Source: DASUHT01 sp038230835
Lineage (GTDB): Bacteria; Actinomycetota; Thermoleophilia; Gaiellales; JAICJC01
Length of the DNA: 64,000 bases
Direction: 5' to 3'
Assembly (NCBI GenBank): GCA_038230835.1
Contig: JBBRMM010000004.1
Location: forward strand, 124,001-188,000
The notes under the pieces: model-generated
What the model saw: the letters and a program-made list of their open reading frames with translations, nothing else
Database searches by the model: none
What the model was told of the DNA's origin: nothing
Program-made: the position numbers and the translations under genes
Shown here: positions 9,058-17,865 of the stretch, piece by piece
Layout of the letters: the number at the start of each line of letters is the position of its first letter
Numbering within the stretch: the first letter of the stretch is position 1

Positions 9058-10539
9058 ATGCGAATTACCACACCAACCACCGCTCCCGCACGAGCCGCAG
9101 CCGACGTGCTGGCCGTGGCCGTCAGCAAGCCCCCCGAGCTGTCCGGGGAGCTGGCCGACCTCGACAGCGCCCTGGGCGGGCGCGTCGAACAGATCGTGCG
9201 CTCGGGAGAGTTTCGCGGTACACGCGGCCAGATCGTCACGCTCGACGGCGGCTCCGGTGCCGTCCGGGCGCGGCGCGTCGTGCTGGTCGGCCTGGGCTCC
9301 AGGCCCGGTGCCGATGATGTGCGGGCGGCCGCCGGCGCGGCCGCCAAAGCCGCGCTCGCGGCCCGTGCGCTGACGGTCGCGTTTGCGACCGGCGACATCC
9401 CGCTGGACCCCCCCACCGCCACCCGTTGCATCGTGGAAGGTGCACTGGTGGGCAGCTACCGATTCGACCGCTACCGCACCACCGGCGCCGACGAGCGGCC
9501 CAAGCCGCTGCGGTCGGTTGCGGTGCTGGGCGGTGACCGGGCCGCCGCGCGACGGGCCTCCGTGGTGACAGCTGCGCTCAATCGAGCGCGCGACCTGCAG
9601 AACACCCCGTCCAACCACCTTGGCCCCGAACAGCTCGCCGAGCGGGCGCGGGAGATCGCCGCGGCGCATCCGACGCTGAAGGTCGAAGTGCGTGACGAGC
9701 GCTGGATGCGCGGAAAGGGGATGGGAGCGCTGCTGGCGGTGGCACAGGCCAACGGCGCGCCGGCGCGCCTGATCGGGCTGCGCCACACGCCGTCCCGCCC
9801 GAAACGCCGCGACGTGGTGTTGGGACTGGTGGGCAAGGGGGTCACCTTCGACTCCGGCGGGCTCTCGATCAAGCCTGCGCGCAGCCTGGTCGGAATGAAG
9901 TACGACATGTCGGGCGCGGCTGCGGTGCTCGAGGCGACCGCCGCCATCGCCGAGCTCGGCCTGCCGGTCCGCGTGGTCACGATCGCCGGCGCGACCGAGA
10001 ACCTGATCGACTCCCGGGGGTTCAAGGTCGACGACATCATCACCGCCGCCAACGGCAAGACGATCGAGATCACCAACACCGACGCCGAGGGCAGGCTGGT
10101 GCTCGCGGACTGCATGCACTACGCCCGCATGCTGGGCGCCACCCACCTGGTGGACGTGGCGACGCTGACCGGCGCGGTCGTGGTCGCGCTGGGCGACACC
10201 CATGCCGGCTTGATGGGCCGCGACCAGGAGTGGCTCGACCGTGTCCGCGACGCCGGAGAGCGAAGCGGTGAGCACGTGTGGCAGCTGCCGCTCCTGGAAA
10301 CCCACCGCCGTTTCCTGCGCTCGGAGTACGCCGACATGGTGAACTCGTCCAGCGCAGGCATGGCCGGTCCCTCCTACGCCGCCCGGTTTCTGCAGGAGTT
10401 CGCCGGCGAGGGCCCGTGGGCACACCTGGACATCGCCGGTACAGCCGACCTCGCCCGCACCCGCGGCGACGAGTTCCCCAAGGGAGGGACAGGCTTCGGC
10501 GTACGGCTTCTGGTCGAGCTCGCGGAGTCGCTTTGCTGA
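9058..10539 (+). CDS. pepA: Leucyl aminopeptidase, M17 family
   Basis: 493 residues. The C-terminal catalytic domain carries the M17 signature NTDAEGRL and the metal/active-site segments GKGVTFDSGGLSIKP and KYDMSGAA, plus WAHLDIAGTA near the end. It releases N-terminal amino acids from peptides in the cytoplasm using two metal ions. Start ATG 9058 is 73 bp from the divergent trpB2 gene, so a shared promoter region is likely. The end overlaps the following acyl-CoA dehydrogenase by 7 bp. Confidence 0.95.
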   Translation: MRITTPTTAPARAAADVLAVAVSKPPELSGELADLDSALGGRVEQIVRSGEFRGTRGQIVTLDGGSGAVRARRVVLVGLGSRPGADDVRAAAGAAAKAALAARALTVAFATGDIPLDPPTATRCIVEGALVGSYRFDRYRTTGADERPKPLRSVAVLGGDRAAARRASVVTAALNRARDLQNTPSNHLGPEQLAERAREIAAAHPTLKVEVRDERWMRGKGMGALLAVAQANGAPARLIGLRHTPSRPKRRDVVLGLVGKGVTFDSGGLSIKPARSLVGMKYDMSGAAAVLEATAAIAELGLPVRVVTIAGATENLIDSRGFKVDDIITAANGKTIEITNTDAEGRLVLADCMHYARMLGATHLVDVATLTGAVVVALGDTHAGLMGRDQEWLDRVRDAGERSGEHVWQLPLLETHRRFLRSEYADMVNSSSAGMAGPSYAARFLQEFAGEGPWAHLDIAGTADLARTRGDEFPKGGTGFGVRLLVELAESLC

Positions 10540-11669
10540 ACTACGACCTGCCGGACGAGCACCGGTTGTTCCGGGCCACGGTGCGCGAGTTCGCCGAGGG
10601 GGCGATCGGCCCGGTGGCCGAAGAGCTCGATCGCACCGCCCGGTTCCCCGTCGAACTCGTGCGGCAGGCGGCCGGCCTCGGGCTGTTGGGCATCCCGATC
10701 CCGGAGCAGTGGGGCGGCACCGGCTCGGACACGCTGGCGTATGCGATCGCGATCGAGGAACTGGCGCGGGTCGACCAGTCGTTTGCGATCACCGTCGCCG
10801 CACACACGTCGCTCGGCACCACGCCGATCCTGCGCTTTGGAACCGATGAGCAGCGGCGGCGCTGGCTGCCGGCACTGGCGGCCGGTGAGCGGCTGGCCGC
10901 GTTCGGGCTGACCGAGGCAGGGGCGGGGTCAGATGCCGGGGCGACCCGCACGGCGGCACGCGAGGACAGCGATGAGTGGGTGATCGACGGCTCCAAGATG
11001 TTCATCACCAACGCCGGCACCGAAATCTCCGGCCTGGTCACGATCACGGCCCTGACCGGCGAGGGGGAGATCTCGAACCTGGTGGTCGAAAACGGCACTC
11101 CGGGGTACGCCCAGTCGGCACCTCTGCACAAGATGGGCTGGCACTCGTCCGATACCCGCGAGCTCACCTTCAGCGCCTGCCGGGTGCCTGCCGATCACCT
11201 GCTCGGACCACGCGGGAACGGCCTGCGCCAGTTCCTCGAGATCCTCGACGGCGGCCGCATCAGCGTCGCCGCGCTGGGACTCGGCTGCGCCCAGGGGGCC
11301 TTTGAGATGGCGCTCGCGTACGCACGCAGCCGCGAGCAGTTCGGCCGCCCGATCGCGCGCTTCCAGGCCGTCCAGTTCAAGCTGGCGGACATGGCGACCG
11401 AGATCGAAGCCGCCCGCGACCTGGTGTACAAGGCCGCCTGGCTGAAGGATCGGGGACGCGACTTCGCGCAGGTCGCCGCGATGGCCAAGCTGTATACCGG
11501 GGAGCTGTCGCGAAGGGTGTGCAACGAGGCGGTGCAGATTCACGGCGGCTACGGGTTCATGGACGAGTACCCGGTCAGCCGGTTCTACCGTGATCAGAAG
11601 GTGCTCGAGATCGGTGAGGGCACCAACGAGGTGCAGCGGCTGGTGATCGCCCGCGGCCTGGGGCTATGA
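10533..11669 (+). CDS. Acyl-CoA dehydrogenase
   Basis: 378 residues from TTG 10533 (CTG 10536 is also possible); the start overlaps the pepA stop. The family pattern is complete: an N-terminal helical domain, the FAD-contacting motif AFGLTEAGAGSDAG, W-x-I-x-G-x-K-x-FITN, and the C-terminal motif EIGEGTNEVQR in which the first Glu of GEGT is the catalytic base position. It oxidises an acyl-CoA to the enoyl-CoA, passing electrons to ETF. Substrate chain length cannot be read. It overlaps the next membrane-protein gene by ATGA. Confidence 0.93.
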   Translation: MLNYDLPDEHRLFRATVREFAEGAIGPVAEELDRTARFPVELVRQAAGLGLLGIPIPEQWGGTGSDTLAYAIAIEELARVDQSFAITVAAHTSLGTTPILRFGTDEQRRRWLPALAAGERLAAFGLTEAGAGSDAGATRTAAREDSDEWVIDGSKMFITNAGTEISGLVTITALTGEGEISNLVVENGTPGYAQSAPLHKMGWHSSDTRELTFSACRVPADHLLGPRGNGLRQFLEILDGGRISVAALGLGCAQGAFEMALAYARSREQFGRPIARFQAVQFKLADMATEIEAARDLVYKAAWLKDRGRDFAQVAAMAKLYTGELSRRVCNEAVQIHGGYGFMDEYPVSRFYRDQKVLEIGEGTNEVQRLVIARGLGL

Positions 11670-12199
11670 CGCCGGTCGCGGCGGCCAGCCTGGGAGGTGT
11701 CGCGTTGGCCCTCGCGGTCACCCTGGGCACGGTGGTGGCGCGGCTGGTGCGGCCCGGATCGCTCCGGCGCGGATGTGAGGAGGGGGCCTTGCTGCTGGGG
11801 TTCGCGGCGCCCGCGCTGGCGCTGCTCGGCGGCCGACTGCAGCACCGGTTGTGGGCCGGGGCGGCCGTGATCGCGTTCGCCTACGGCGGGTTCTACCTGG
11901 TGCGGATGCGCCAGCTGCGGCGCGCCGACCGCGACGCCGCGCGGCGGCTGCTGGGGCTCGGCAAGGACGCCACGTTCGGCGAGGCAGCGGGCGAGGCGCT
12001 GCGGATCGATCCGAAGCCGGTCACCACCGCCGGCCGGGTTACGCTCGGGCTGGCAGCCGCGGCGGTCGTCACCACCGGGTACCTGCTCGGGCACGTCGAC
12101 ACCGCCATGATCGGCCTGGGACTGGGCGTCGCGGAGTCGACCGCGCGCCCCGCCTACCACCGCGCGCTCGCCCGGCGGGTGCGCGAGATCGGCCACTGA
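11666..12199 (+). CDS. Hypothetical membrane protein
   Basis: 177 residues, starting with an ATGA overlap on the acyl-CoA dehydrogenase stop. It has about four hydrophobic segments: residues 4-25, 40-55, 62-76 and 118-150 (possibly two). A basic, charged cytoplasmic loop (RQLRRADRDAARR) sits between segments 3 and 4. I do not recognise the family. Tight coupling to pepA and the dehydrogenase suggests cotranscription but not a function. Confidence 0.7.
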   Translation: MTPVAAASLGGVALALAVTLGTVVARLVRPGSLRRGCEEGALLLGFAAPALALLGGRLQHRLWAGAAVIAFAYGGFYLVRMRQLRRADRDAARRLLGLGKDATFGEAAGEALRIDPKPVTTAGRVTLGLAAAAVVTTGYLLGHVDTAMIGLGLGVAESTARPAYHRALARRVREIGH

Positions 12200-12261
12200 G
12201 AACACGCGGCTCGTGGCCACCGGCACGCGGGTGTTGCGCACGCGTTAAGCCGTTTGCCGGT

Positions 12262-12290
12262 TTGTCGGGCGCGGCGCTATTCTCTAATCT
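12262..12290 (+). promoter_or_regulatory. Candidate sigma-70-type promoter
   Basis: TTGTCG (12262-12267) and TAATCT (12285-12290) are separated by 17 bp, followed by an A/T-richer stretch before the small gene at 12324. Four of six bases match each consensus hexamer. It is a prediction by eye only. Confidence 0.35.
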
Positions 12291-12323
12291 CCACTATGCT
12301 GATCGACAATATGGAGTACTGTG

Positions 12324-12506
12324 ATGAACCACCTCACACACCTACACCTGCTGACACCTCGGGCTCCCAGCGCCGATGACGAGCGGTCGTATTTTCTGCG
12401 CCTCGCCCGCGAGCGACAGCTCGCCCGCCGGCGGGCGCAGCGGCGAAGGGTGCTGCGCGCCGTCGCCCGGCCGGTGCGCCGTCCCTCACGCGAGCGGGGC
12501 CGGTGA
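12324..12506 (+). CDS. Small basic hypothetical protein
   Basis: 60 residues from ATG 12324, preceded by GGAG at 7 nt spacing. The C-terminal half is strongly basic (repeated R-rich segments between residues 28 and 60), so nucleic-acid or membrane-surface binding is possible. I do not recognise a family. A shared short transcript with the following zinc-finger-like ORF is likely because only one base separates them. Confidence 0.45.
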   Translation: MNHLTHLHLLTPRAPSADDERSYFLRLARERQLARRRAQRRRVLRAVARPVRRPSRERGR

Positions 12507-12507
12507 C

Positions 12508-12726
12508 GTGGTCGGGATAGACTCGACCGCACTGGTCGGGGCGGCGACGTGTGTCGCGGTGCTGACCCGAGACGGCATCCGGCACGCCCGATCGTCGGCC
12601 GACCGGCAGCGAGCGTGCGCACACGATTGGCGACCGCCGTTCACCGACGCCTACGGCACCGGACGGCATCGCAACTGCCGCCGCTGCGGCATGCAGCAGC
12701 ACGAGCGCAGCGGCTCCTGGATCTGA
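12508..12726 (+). CDS. Small zinc-finger-like hypothetical protein
   Basis: 72 residues from GTG 12508, one base after the previous stop. The C-terminal half holds C-x-H-D-W ... C-R-R-C-G-x-Q-Q-H, a pattern typical of tiny metal-binding ribbons. The frame continues further upstream (to 12376), but that part is composed of G/C-rich low-quality sequence overlapping the preceding small gene. Existence is moderately supported by the metal ligands and spacing. Confidence 0.4.
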   Translation: MVGIDSTALVGAATCVAVLTRDGIRHARSSADRQRACAHDWRPPFTDAYGTGRHRNCRRCGMQQHERSGSWI

Positions 12727-12765
12727 AGCCGGAGGACACTCTCCCTCGAGACCGGACGACCCCAC

Positions 12766-12797
12766 CCCACCCCCACCCCGGGGTCAGACCCCGTACG
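12766..12797. terminator. Palindromic GC element between convergent genes (copy 1)
   Basis: CGGGGTCAGACCCCG (12779-12793) is a 7-bp-arm palindrome preceded by a C/A-rich stretch. It lies between the end of the small + strand gene and the end of ilvA on the - strand, so it could stop transcription from both sides. A near-identical inverse copy occurs at 34460-34488. Confidence 0.5.
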
Positions 12798-12839
12798 GAC
12801 CGGGCCACAGAACCGGCACGGAATCGTGACACCGACCGC

Positions 12840-14042
12840 TCAGTGCATGCGGGTGACCGGGTAGCCGGCGTCGCGGACGAGCTCCACGATCGCGTGGGCG
12901 TGCGTCTCGTCGCGGGTCTCGAGGGTCAGCTCGATACCGGTCTCCGCCACCGCCACGTCCACGCTCTCACGGTGGTGTGAGACGAAGAGGATGTTCACAT
13001 GAGCGTCGGCCAGCACCTTGAGCAGCGCCATCAGCTGACCGGGCCGGTCGGTGAGGCGCGTGCGGATCACCAGGTAGCGGCCGGCGACGGTCAGCCCGAA
13101 GCGGATCACCTGCATCAGCAACGGTGTGTCGATGTTGCCTCCGGAGAGCACCGCGACCGCCTTCTTGCCGGACACCTTGCCGGTCACCAGCGCCGCCAGC
13201 GCCACCGCCCCGGCACCCTCGACCACGACCTTCTCGCGCTCGAGCAACTGCACGATGGTGCGTCCGATGTCAGCATCGGTGACGGTCACGACGTCGTCGA
13301 CCAGGTCGCGGATGAGCCCGAAGGTGATCTCACCGGGGCGCTTGACGGCGATACCGTCGGCGATCGTCTCGGTCTGCGGCACCGGCGTGATCTCGCCCTG
13401 CCTCAGCGACCCGACGTAGGGCGCGCATCCGGCCGCCTCGACACCGATCACCCGCACCTCGGGGCGCAGCGCCTTGACCGCGATCGCGATCCCGGAGAGC
13501 AATCCGCCACCGCCCAGCGGCACGACGATCGTGTCCACGTCGGGCGCGTCCTCGAGGATTTCCAGGCCGACGGTGCCCTGGCCCGCTATCACGAGCGGAT
13601 CGTCGAACGGGTGCACGAGCGTCTTGCCGTCGCGCTCGACCTCCTCACGCGCAGCGATCACCGACTCCTCGATGCTGGTACCGACCAGCCGCACGGTGGC
13701 GCCGTACCCCTCGGTCGCACCGACCTTCGCCAGCGAGGCCGCCTCGGGCATGTACACGACCGCCGGCACGCCCGCCGAGTGCGCGGCCCAAGCCACGGCC
13801 TGCGCATGGTTGCCGGCCGAAGGCGCAACGACGCCGCCCGCACGCTCGTCATCGCTCAGCGCCCGCACCCTGTTATAGGCGCCGCGCACCTTGAACGACC
13901 CCGTCTTTTGGCGCTCCTCGTGCTTCAACCACACATCGGCCCCGGCTAGGCGCGAGAACGTCTCCGACCGAGCAAGCGGCGTGCGATGTGCGACCCCGCG
14001 CAGGGTCTCGGCAGCAGCGCGGATGTCGTCCAGACCGATCAT
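12840..14042 (-). CDS. ilvA: Threonine ammonia-lyase (threonine dehydratase) with C-terminal ACT domain
   Basis: 400 residues. The PLP lysine is in TGSFKVRGA, the phosphate loop is LGGGGLLSG, and SAGNHAQ is present. A C-terminal ACT domain begins near residue 325 (RTRLTDRPGQL) and would sense an amino acid effector. It deaminates threonine to 2-oxobutanoate, the first step to isoleucine. Length and the single ACT domain fit the short TdcB/IlvA type. I chose ATG 14042 rather than 14087 because the longer form would overlap the divergent ppa start. Confidence 0.92.
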   Translation of the reverse strand: MIGLDDIRAAAETLRGVAHRTPLARSETFSRLAGADVWLKHEERQKTGSFKVRGAYNRVRALSDDERAGGVVAPSAGNHAQAVAWAAHSAGVPAVVYMPEAASLAKVGATEGYGATVRLVGTSIEESVIAAREEVERDGKTLVHPFDDPLVIAGQGTVGLEILEDAPDVDTIVVPLGGGGLLSGIAIAVKALRPEVRVIGVEAAGCAPYVGSLRQGEITPVPQTETIADGIAVKRPGEITFGLIRDLVDDVVTVTDADIGRTIVQLLEREKVVVEGAGAVALAALVTGKVSGKKAVAVLSGGNIDTPLLMQVIRFGLTVAGRYLVIRTRLTDRPGQLMALLKVLADAHVNILFVSHHRESVDVAVAETGIELTLETRDETHAHAIVELVRDAGYPVTRMH

Positions 14043-14085
14043 GGTGAGCGCGAACCCTACCTGCTTTCCACTAACGTTCGCGCTC

Positions 14086-14583
14086 ATGCACGACGCCCAA
14101 CTCCTGGCCTACATCGAGATCCCGCAGGGCAGCCGAAACAAGTACGAGCTCGACCCGGCCACCGGTCACCTGATGCTCGACCGCACGTTGTGGACGAGCG
14201 TCGTGTACCCGGCCGACTACGGATTCCTGATCGACACGTTGGGCCGCGACGGCGACCCGGTGGACGCCCTGGTGCTGGTCGCCCACCCCACGTTCCCCGG
14301 CTGCGTGATCCCGGTCGAACCGATCGGCGTGTTCGAGATGACCGACGAGAATGGCGAGGACGACAAGGTGCTGTGCGTGCCGTTCAAGGATCCCAAGTGG
14401 AGCCACATGCACGACATCACCGACATCCGCGACTCGCTGCTGGACGAGATCGCCCACTTCTTCGACGTCTACAAGGACCTCGAGCACGGCGCCGACACGG
14501 TGGTGGGCGGCTGGCACGGCCGCAGCTACGCGGACGAGGTCATCGCCGACGGACGTGCGGCCTTCAGCGCGGCGAATCCGTAA
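14086..14583 (+). CDS. ppa: Inorganic pyrophosphatase, family I
   Basis: 165 residues. The family signature DGDPVDALV is present, with surrounding acidic metal ligands and the N-terminal IEIPQGSRNKYE segment. It hydrolyses pyrophosphate to two phosphates in the cytoplasm and pulls biosynthetic reactions forward. The start is 43 bp from the divergent ilvA start. The 3' end overlaps the convergent meaB gene by 20 bp. Confidence 0.96.
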   Translation: MHDAQLLAYIEIPQGSRNKYELDPATGHLMLDRTLWTSVVYPADYGFLIDTLGRDGDPVDALVLVAHPTFPGCVIPVEPIGVFEMTDENGEDDKVLCVPFKDPKWSHMHDITDIRDSLLDEIAHFFDVYKDLEHGADTVVGGWHGRSYADEVIADGRAAFSAANP

Positions 14584-15541
14584 CGCCGAACACCTGCTCG
14601 GCAATCAGCGCGGTGGCGGTGATCGGGTCGAGCCGGCGCTTGTGCACCTCGTCCAGCAGCGCGCGCAGCCCGGCGTCGTCGTCCAGCGCCTGCTCGAGCC
14701 TGCGCCGCGCCTGCGCCACCGCCACCCCGACCAGCTCGTGCTCGAGATTCCGCCTCCGGCGCTCGGCCAGACCGTCCTCGCCGAGGAACGCGCGGTGGTC
14801 GAGCACGGCCTGCCACAGCGTGTCGACTCCCTGGCCGCGAAGCGCCTCGGTCTCGACGATCGGCACTTTCCACTCGCGCCCGCGGTCGAGCGACAGGATG
14901 GAGCGGATGTCGGTCCGCATCGTGCCCGCCGCCGGGTGGTCGCACTTGTTGATCACTAACACGTCGGGGATCTCCATCACCCCGGCCTTCAGCGCCTGGA
15001 TCGAATCGCCGGACCCGGGCATCAGCACGAGCACCACCGTGTCGGCCACCGACGCGACCTCAACCTCGCTCTGGCCCACGCCGACGGTCTCCAGCAGCAG
15101 TACGTCCATGCCGGCCGCGTCCATCACCAGCAGCGTCTGCAGGGTGGCCTCCGATACTCCGCCCAGATGCCCGCGAGTGCTCATCGAGCGGATGAAGACG
15201 CCGTCGTCGAGGAAGTGGTCGGCAAGCCGGATTCGATCGCCCAGCAGCGCACCCTGAGAGAACGGGCTCGAAGGGTCGACCGACACCACGCCCACGCGCT
15301 TGGCCTCCGCCCGCAGCAGGGTGACCACCGCCGCCATCAGACTTGACTTACCGACCCCGGGCGGGCCCGTGAACCCCGCAACGGCCGCACCGCCGGTGCG
15401 CGGGTAGAGCTCACGCACGAGACCGGCCGCAAGCGGGTCGCGGTTCTCGATCAGGGTTATGGCTCGCGCGACCGCACGCTTCTCGCCCCGGGCGACAGCG
15501 CTCGCGAGCGCCGCCACGTCCACCGTGCGGCTGCGCTTCAC
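14564..15541 (-). CDS. meaB: Methylmalonyl-CoA mutase-associated GTPase MeaB (ArgK-type G3E GTPase)
   Basis: 325 residues. Walker A is GPPGVGKSS, followed by SVDPSSPFSQGALLGDRIR, METVGVGQSE-type switch sequence (ETVGVGQSE) and the guanine-specificity motif NKCD. It is the chaperone that loads and protects B12-dependent methylmalonyl-CoA mutase. No mutase gene lies in the window. Start GTG 15541 overlaps the hisC stop as GTGA, so the two are coupled although functionally unrelated. Confidence 0.93.
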   Translation of the reverse strand: MKRSRTVDVAALASAVARGEKRAVARAITLIENRDPLAAGLVRELYPRTGGAAVAGFTGPPGVGKSSLMAAVVTLLRAEAKRVGVVSVDPSSPFSQGALLGDRIRLADHFLDDGVFIRSMSTRGHLGGVSEATLQTLLVMDAAGMDVLLLETVGVGQSEVEVASVADTVVLVLMPGSGDSIQALKAGVMEIPDVLVINKCDHPAAGTMRTDIRSILSLDRGREWKVPIVETEALRGQGVDTLWQAVLDHRAFLGEDGLAERRRRNLEHELVGVAVAQARRRLEQALDDDAGLRALLDEVHKRRLDPITATALIAEQVFGVTDSPR

Positions 15542-16623
15542 AGCCGCTGCAACGTCCGCGAAAGCACGTCGGCGAAAAGCGCGATCTCCTCCGGCGTACC
15601 GACCGTGACCCGCACACACTGCGGCGCCCCGAACGCGTCCAGCGGCCGCACCACGACTCCCTCGCGGATCAGCGAATCCGCCAGCGCCCGGCCGTCGCCG
15701 ACGTCCATGCAGAGGAAGTTCGCGCAGGCCGGGTGGGTGCGCATCGACAGGTCAGACGCGACTCGTTCCAACATCCGCAGCCCGGCACCGTTCAGCTCCC
15801 GCCGCCGCTCGAGCTCACCCGGATCGTCAAGGCTGGCGGCCGCCGCCACATGCGCGAGCTCGTTCACGTCGAAGGCGTTTCGCACCTTCGCCACCTCGAC
15901 CGCCACGTCTCGGGGCGCCACCATGTAACCGATTCGCAAGCCGGCCAGACCGTAGATCTTGGAGAACGTCCGCAGCACGGCGACGTTGGGGCGGTCGGCG
16001 AACAGGGCGATCCCATCGGGGTAGTCGGCGTCGGTGACGTACTCGTGGTAGGCCTCGTCGAGCACCACCAGCACCCGTTCCGGCACCGCTTCCACGAACG
16101 CCGCGAGCGCGGCCCGGGTGACCATCGCACCGGTCGGGTTGTTGGGGTTGCAGACGTACACGAGCTTCGTGCGCCGGCCGATCCGTCCGGCCAGCGCGTC
16201 CAGGTCGTAGGCCCCGCGGGCCAGGGGGGCGAACACGGGCAGCGCACCGGCCTTGACCGCATCCAGGTGATAGCTGATGAACGTCGGATGGCACATCGCA
16301 ACCTCGTCCCCAGGGTCGAGGTAGGCCGCGGACAGGTAGCCGACGATCGAGTCGGCACCGTTGCCGAGCACCACGCAGCGGCGGTCGACCCCATGCAGCC
16401 CGGCCAGCCGCTCGGTGAGGTCGAAGCTCAGCTCGGGGTAGCGGTTGAGCCCGGGAGCGTGCCGGGCGATCGCCTCCAGCGCCGACGGAAAGGGCCCGTA
16501 CGGCCCTTCGTTCGAGGCCAGCTTGACCACCCGCTCCACACCCAGCTCGCGGCGCACCTCGGAGGCCGGCCGACCCGGCTCGTAGGGCCGCAGATCGGCG
16601 ATCGCTGGGCGGGTCGGGATCAC
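15538..16623 (-). CDS. hisC: Histidinol-phosphate aminotransferase (class I/II PLP aminotransferase)
   Basis: 361 residues from GTG 16623. The PLP lysine is in TFSKIYGLAGLRIGY; the cofactor contacts CNPNNPTG, LDEAYHEY and LASNEGPYGP are all present, a combination typical of HisC. It transfers the amino group between glutamate and imidazole acetol phosphate in histidine synthesis, though close relatives act on aromatic amino acids, so the substrate is not proven. No other his genes are nearby. Confidence 0.88.
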   Translation of the reverse strand: MIPTRPAIADLRPYEPGRPASEVRRELGVERVVKLASNEGPYGPFPSALEAIARHAPGLNRYPELSFDLTERLAGLHGVDRRCVVLGNGADSIVGYLSAAYLDPGDEVAMCHPTFISYHLDAVKAGALPVFAPLARGAYDLDALAGRIGRRTKLVYVCNPNNPTGAMVTRAALAAFVEAVPERVLVVLDEAYHEYVTDADYPDGIALFADRPNVAVLRTFSKIYGLAGLRIGYMVAPRDVAVEVAKVRNAFDVNELAHVAAAASLDDPGELERRRELNGAGLRMLERVASDLSMRTHPACANFLCMDVGDGRALADSLIREGVVVRPLDAFGAPQCVRVTVGTPEEIALFADVLSRTLQRL

Positions 16624-16645
16624 TGCTCTACAGTACCAATCCGGT

Positions 16646-17263
16646 ATGTCCGCCCGTGACATCGGCCTGTTTCCCCTCGCCGCCGCGCTGGTTCCCGGCG
16701 AGCTGATGCCGTTGCACATCTTCGAGGACCGCTACAAGGATCTGCTGACCGACTGTCTGGACGGCGAGCACGAGTTCGTGCTGCTGTACGCCGACGACGA
16801 CGGCGCGCGCGAGATCGGGTGCACCGCTCGCGTGGTGGACGTGCTCGAGCGGTTCGACGACGGGCGGATGGACGTGGTCGTGGAGGGCTCCGAGGTGGTG
16901 CGGGTGGTCGAGATGACGCGCGGCCACTCGTACATGACCGGCTTGGTCGAGCCGGCCGACGACGATCCGGCGGCCGGTGACGAGGCCACCTCCGCGCTTG
17001 CCCTGTACCGCCAGATCGCCGAGGCCACCGGAGCAACCGCCGACGCCGACGTGACCCTCGACTCGCGGCCGGTCTCGTACGCGATCACCGCCAGGGTGGA
17101 ATTTCCCGTCGCCGAGAAACAGCGGATCCTCGAGTTGCGCACCGAGCGCGAACGGCTGATGGTGGTCATCGACCTGCTCGCCCGCGGCCTGCAGAGCCTT
17201 GCCCGCAGCGCCGAGATCCACCGCCGCGCGGCGACCAACGGCAAGGTCGTACCACCCCAATGA
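16646..17263 (+). CDS. LON N-terminal (substrate-binding) domain protein
   Basis: 205 residues resembling the stand-alone N-terminal domain of Lon: FPLAAALVPGELMPLHIFEDRYKDLL at residues 9-34 is the hallmark. No ATPase or protease domain follows. These proteins are widespread in actinobacteria and their role is not established; peptide or protein binding is inference. It is the first gene of a three-gene overlapping set with the GST-like and EamA genes. Confidence 0.85.
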   Translation: MSARDIGLFPLAAALVPGELMPLHIFEDRYKDLLTDCLDGEHEFVLLYADDDGAREIGCTARVVDVLERFDDGRMDVVVEGSEVVRVVEMTRGHSYMTGLVEPADDDPAAGDEATSALALYRQIAEATGATADADVTLDSRPVSYAITARVEFPVAEKQRILELRTERERLMVVIDLLARGLQSLARSAEIHRRAATNGKVVPPQ

Positions 17264-17865
17264 ACCTCGTCCTGCATGACAACCCCGCGTCGTCGAACGC
17301 GCTCAAGGCGCGCTTCGCGCTGGCCGAGCTGGAACTCGAGGCCGAGCTACGGACGGTGCCGCTGACCCATCCCCGGCCCGACTGGCACCGCGCGCTACAG
17401 CCCAGCGGGACGGTGCCGCTGCTGATCGACGGCGAGCTGCTGGTCGGGGAGTCGAACGCGATACTGCGCTACCTGGCCGCACGAGAGCGGCGCGACGATC
17501 TGTACCCCGCCGATGTCGCCGCCCGGTCGCAGGTCGACTGGGCGCTCGATCTCTGGAGCACCCGCGTACGGCCGGCGCTGTTCACCCTGGAGCGGCTCGC
17601 GCTGTTCGCCACCGGCCCGGTCGACGACGATGCCGTGGCCGCCGCCACCCCGGGTGTGGCGCGGGCGCTCGACGCCTGGGAACGGTTCACCGGCGACCGC
17701 TGGACGGTGCTCGATCGGCTGACGATCGCCGACATGTGCGTCGCGCCCGCGCTGTGGCGGTCGGGCCGGCTCCCGCTCGACCTCGAGTCGTGGCCCAGGA
17801 CCGCAGCGCTGCGCGCGGCGCTGACCGCCCACCCCGCGTTCGTGGCGGCCGGGCCGGTTGCCTGA
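17260..17865 (+). CDS. Glutathione S-transferase-like protein
   Basis: 201 residues, ATGA overlap with the preceding gene. The N-terminal thioredoxin-like domain shows the SGTVPLLIDGELLVGESNAILRYLA pattern with the conserved cis-Pro and ES motif of GSTs, and an all-helical C-terminal domain follows. A candidate thiol-contacting Ser lies near residues 10-12 (ASSNALK). The thiol used in this organism (mycothiol, glutathione or other) is unknown. Confidence 0.85.
   Translation: MNLVLHDNPASSNALKARFALAELELEAELRTVPLTHPRPDWHRALQPSGTVPLLIDGELLVGESNAILRYLAARERRDDLYPADVAARSQVDWALDLWSTRVRPALFTLERLALFATGPVDDDAVAAATPGVARALDAWERFTGDRWTVLDRLTIADMCVAPALWRSGRLPLDLESWPRTAALRAALTAHPAFVAAGPVA

Noticed and set aside
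8985..9431. Longer N-terminus for TrpB2
   Set aside because: It overlaps divergent pepA, and GTG 8984 has a good ribosome-binding site and gives the family length.
15733..16659. 308-residue + strand ORF opposite hisC
   Set aside because: His/Gln/Arg-rich antisense shadow with no recognisable fold.
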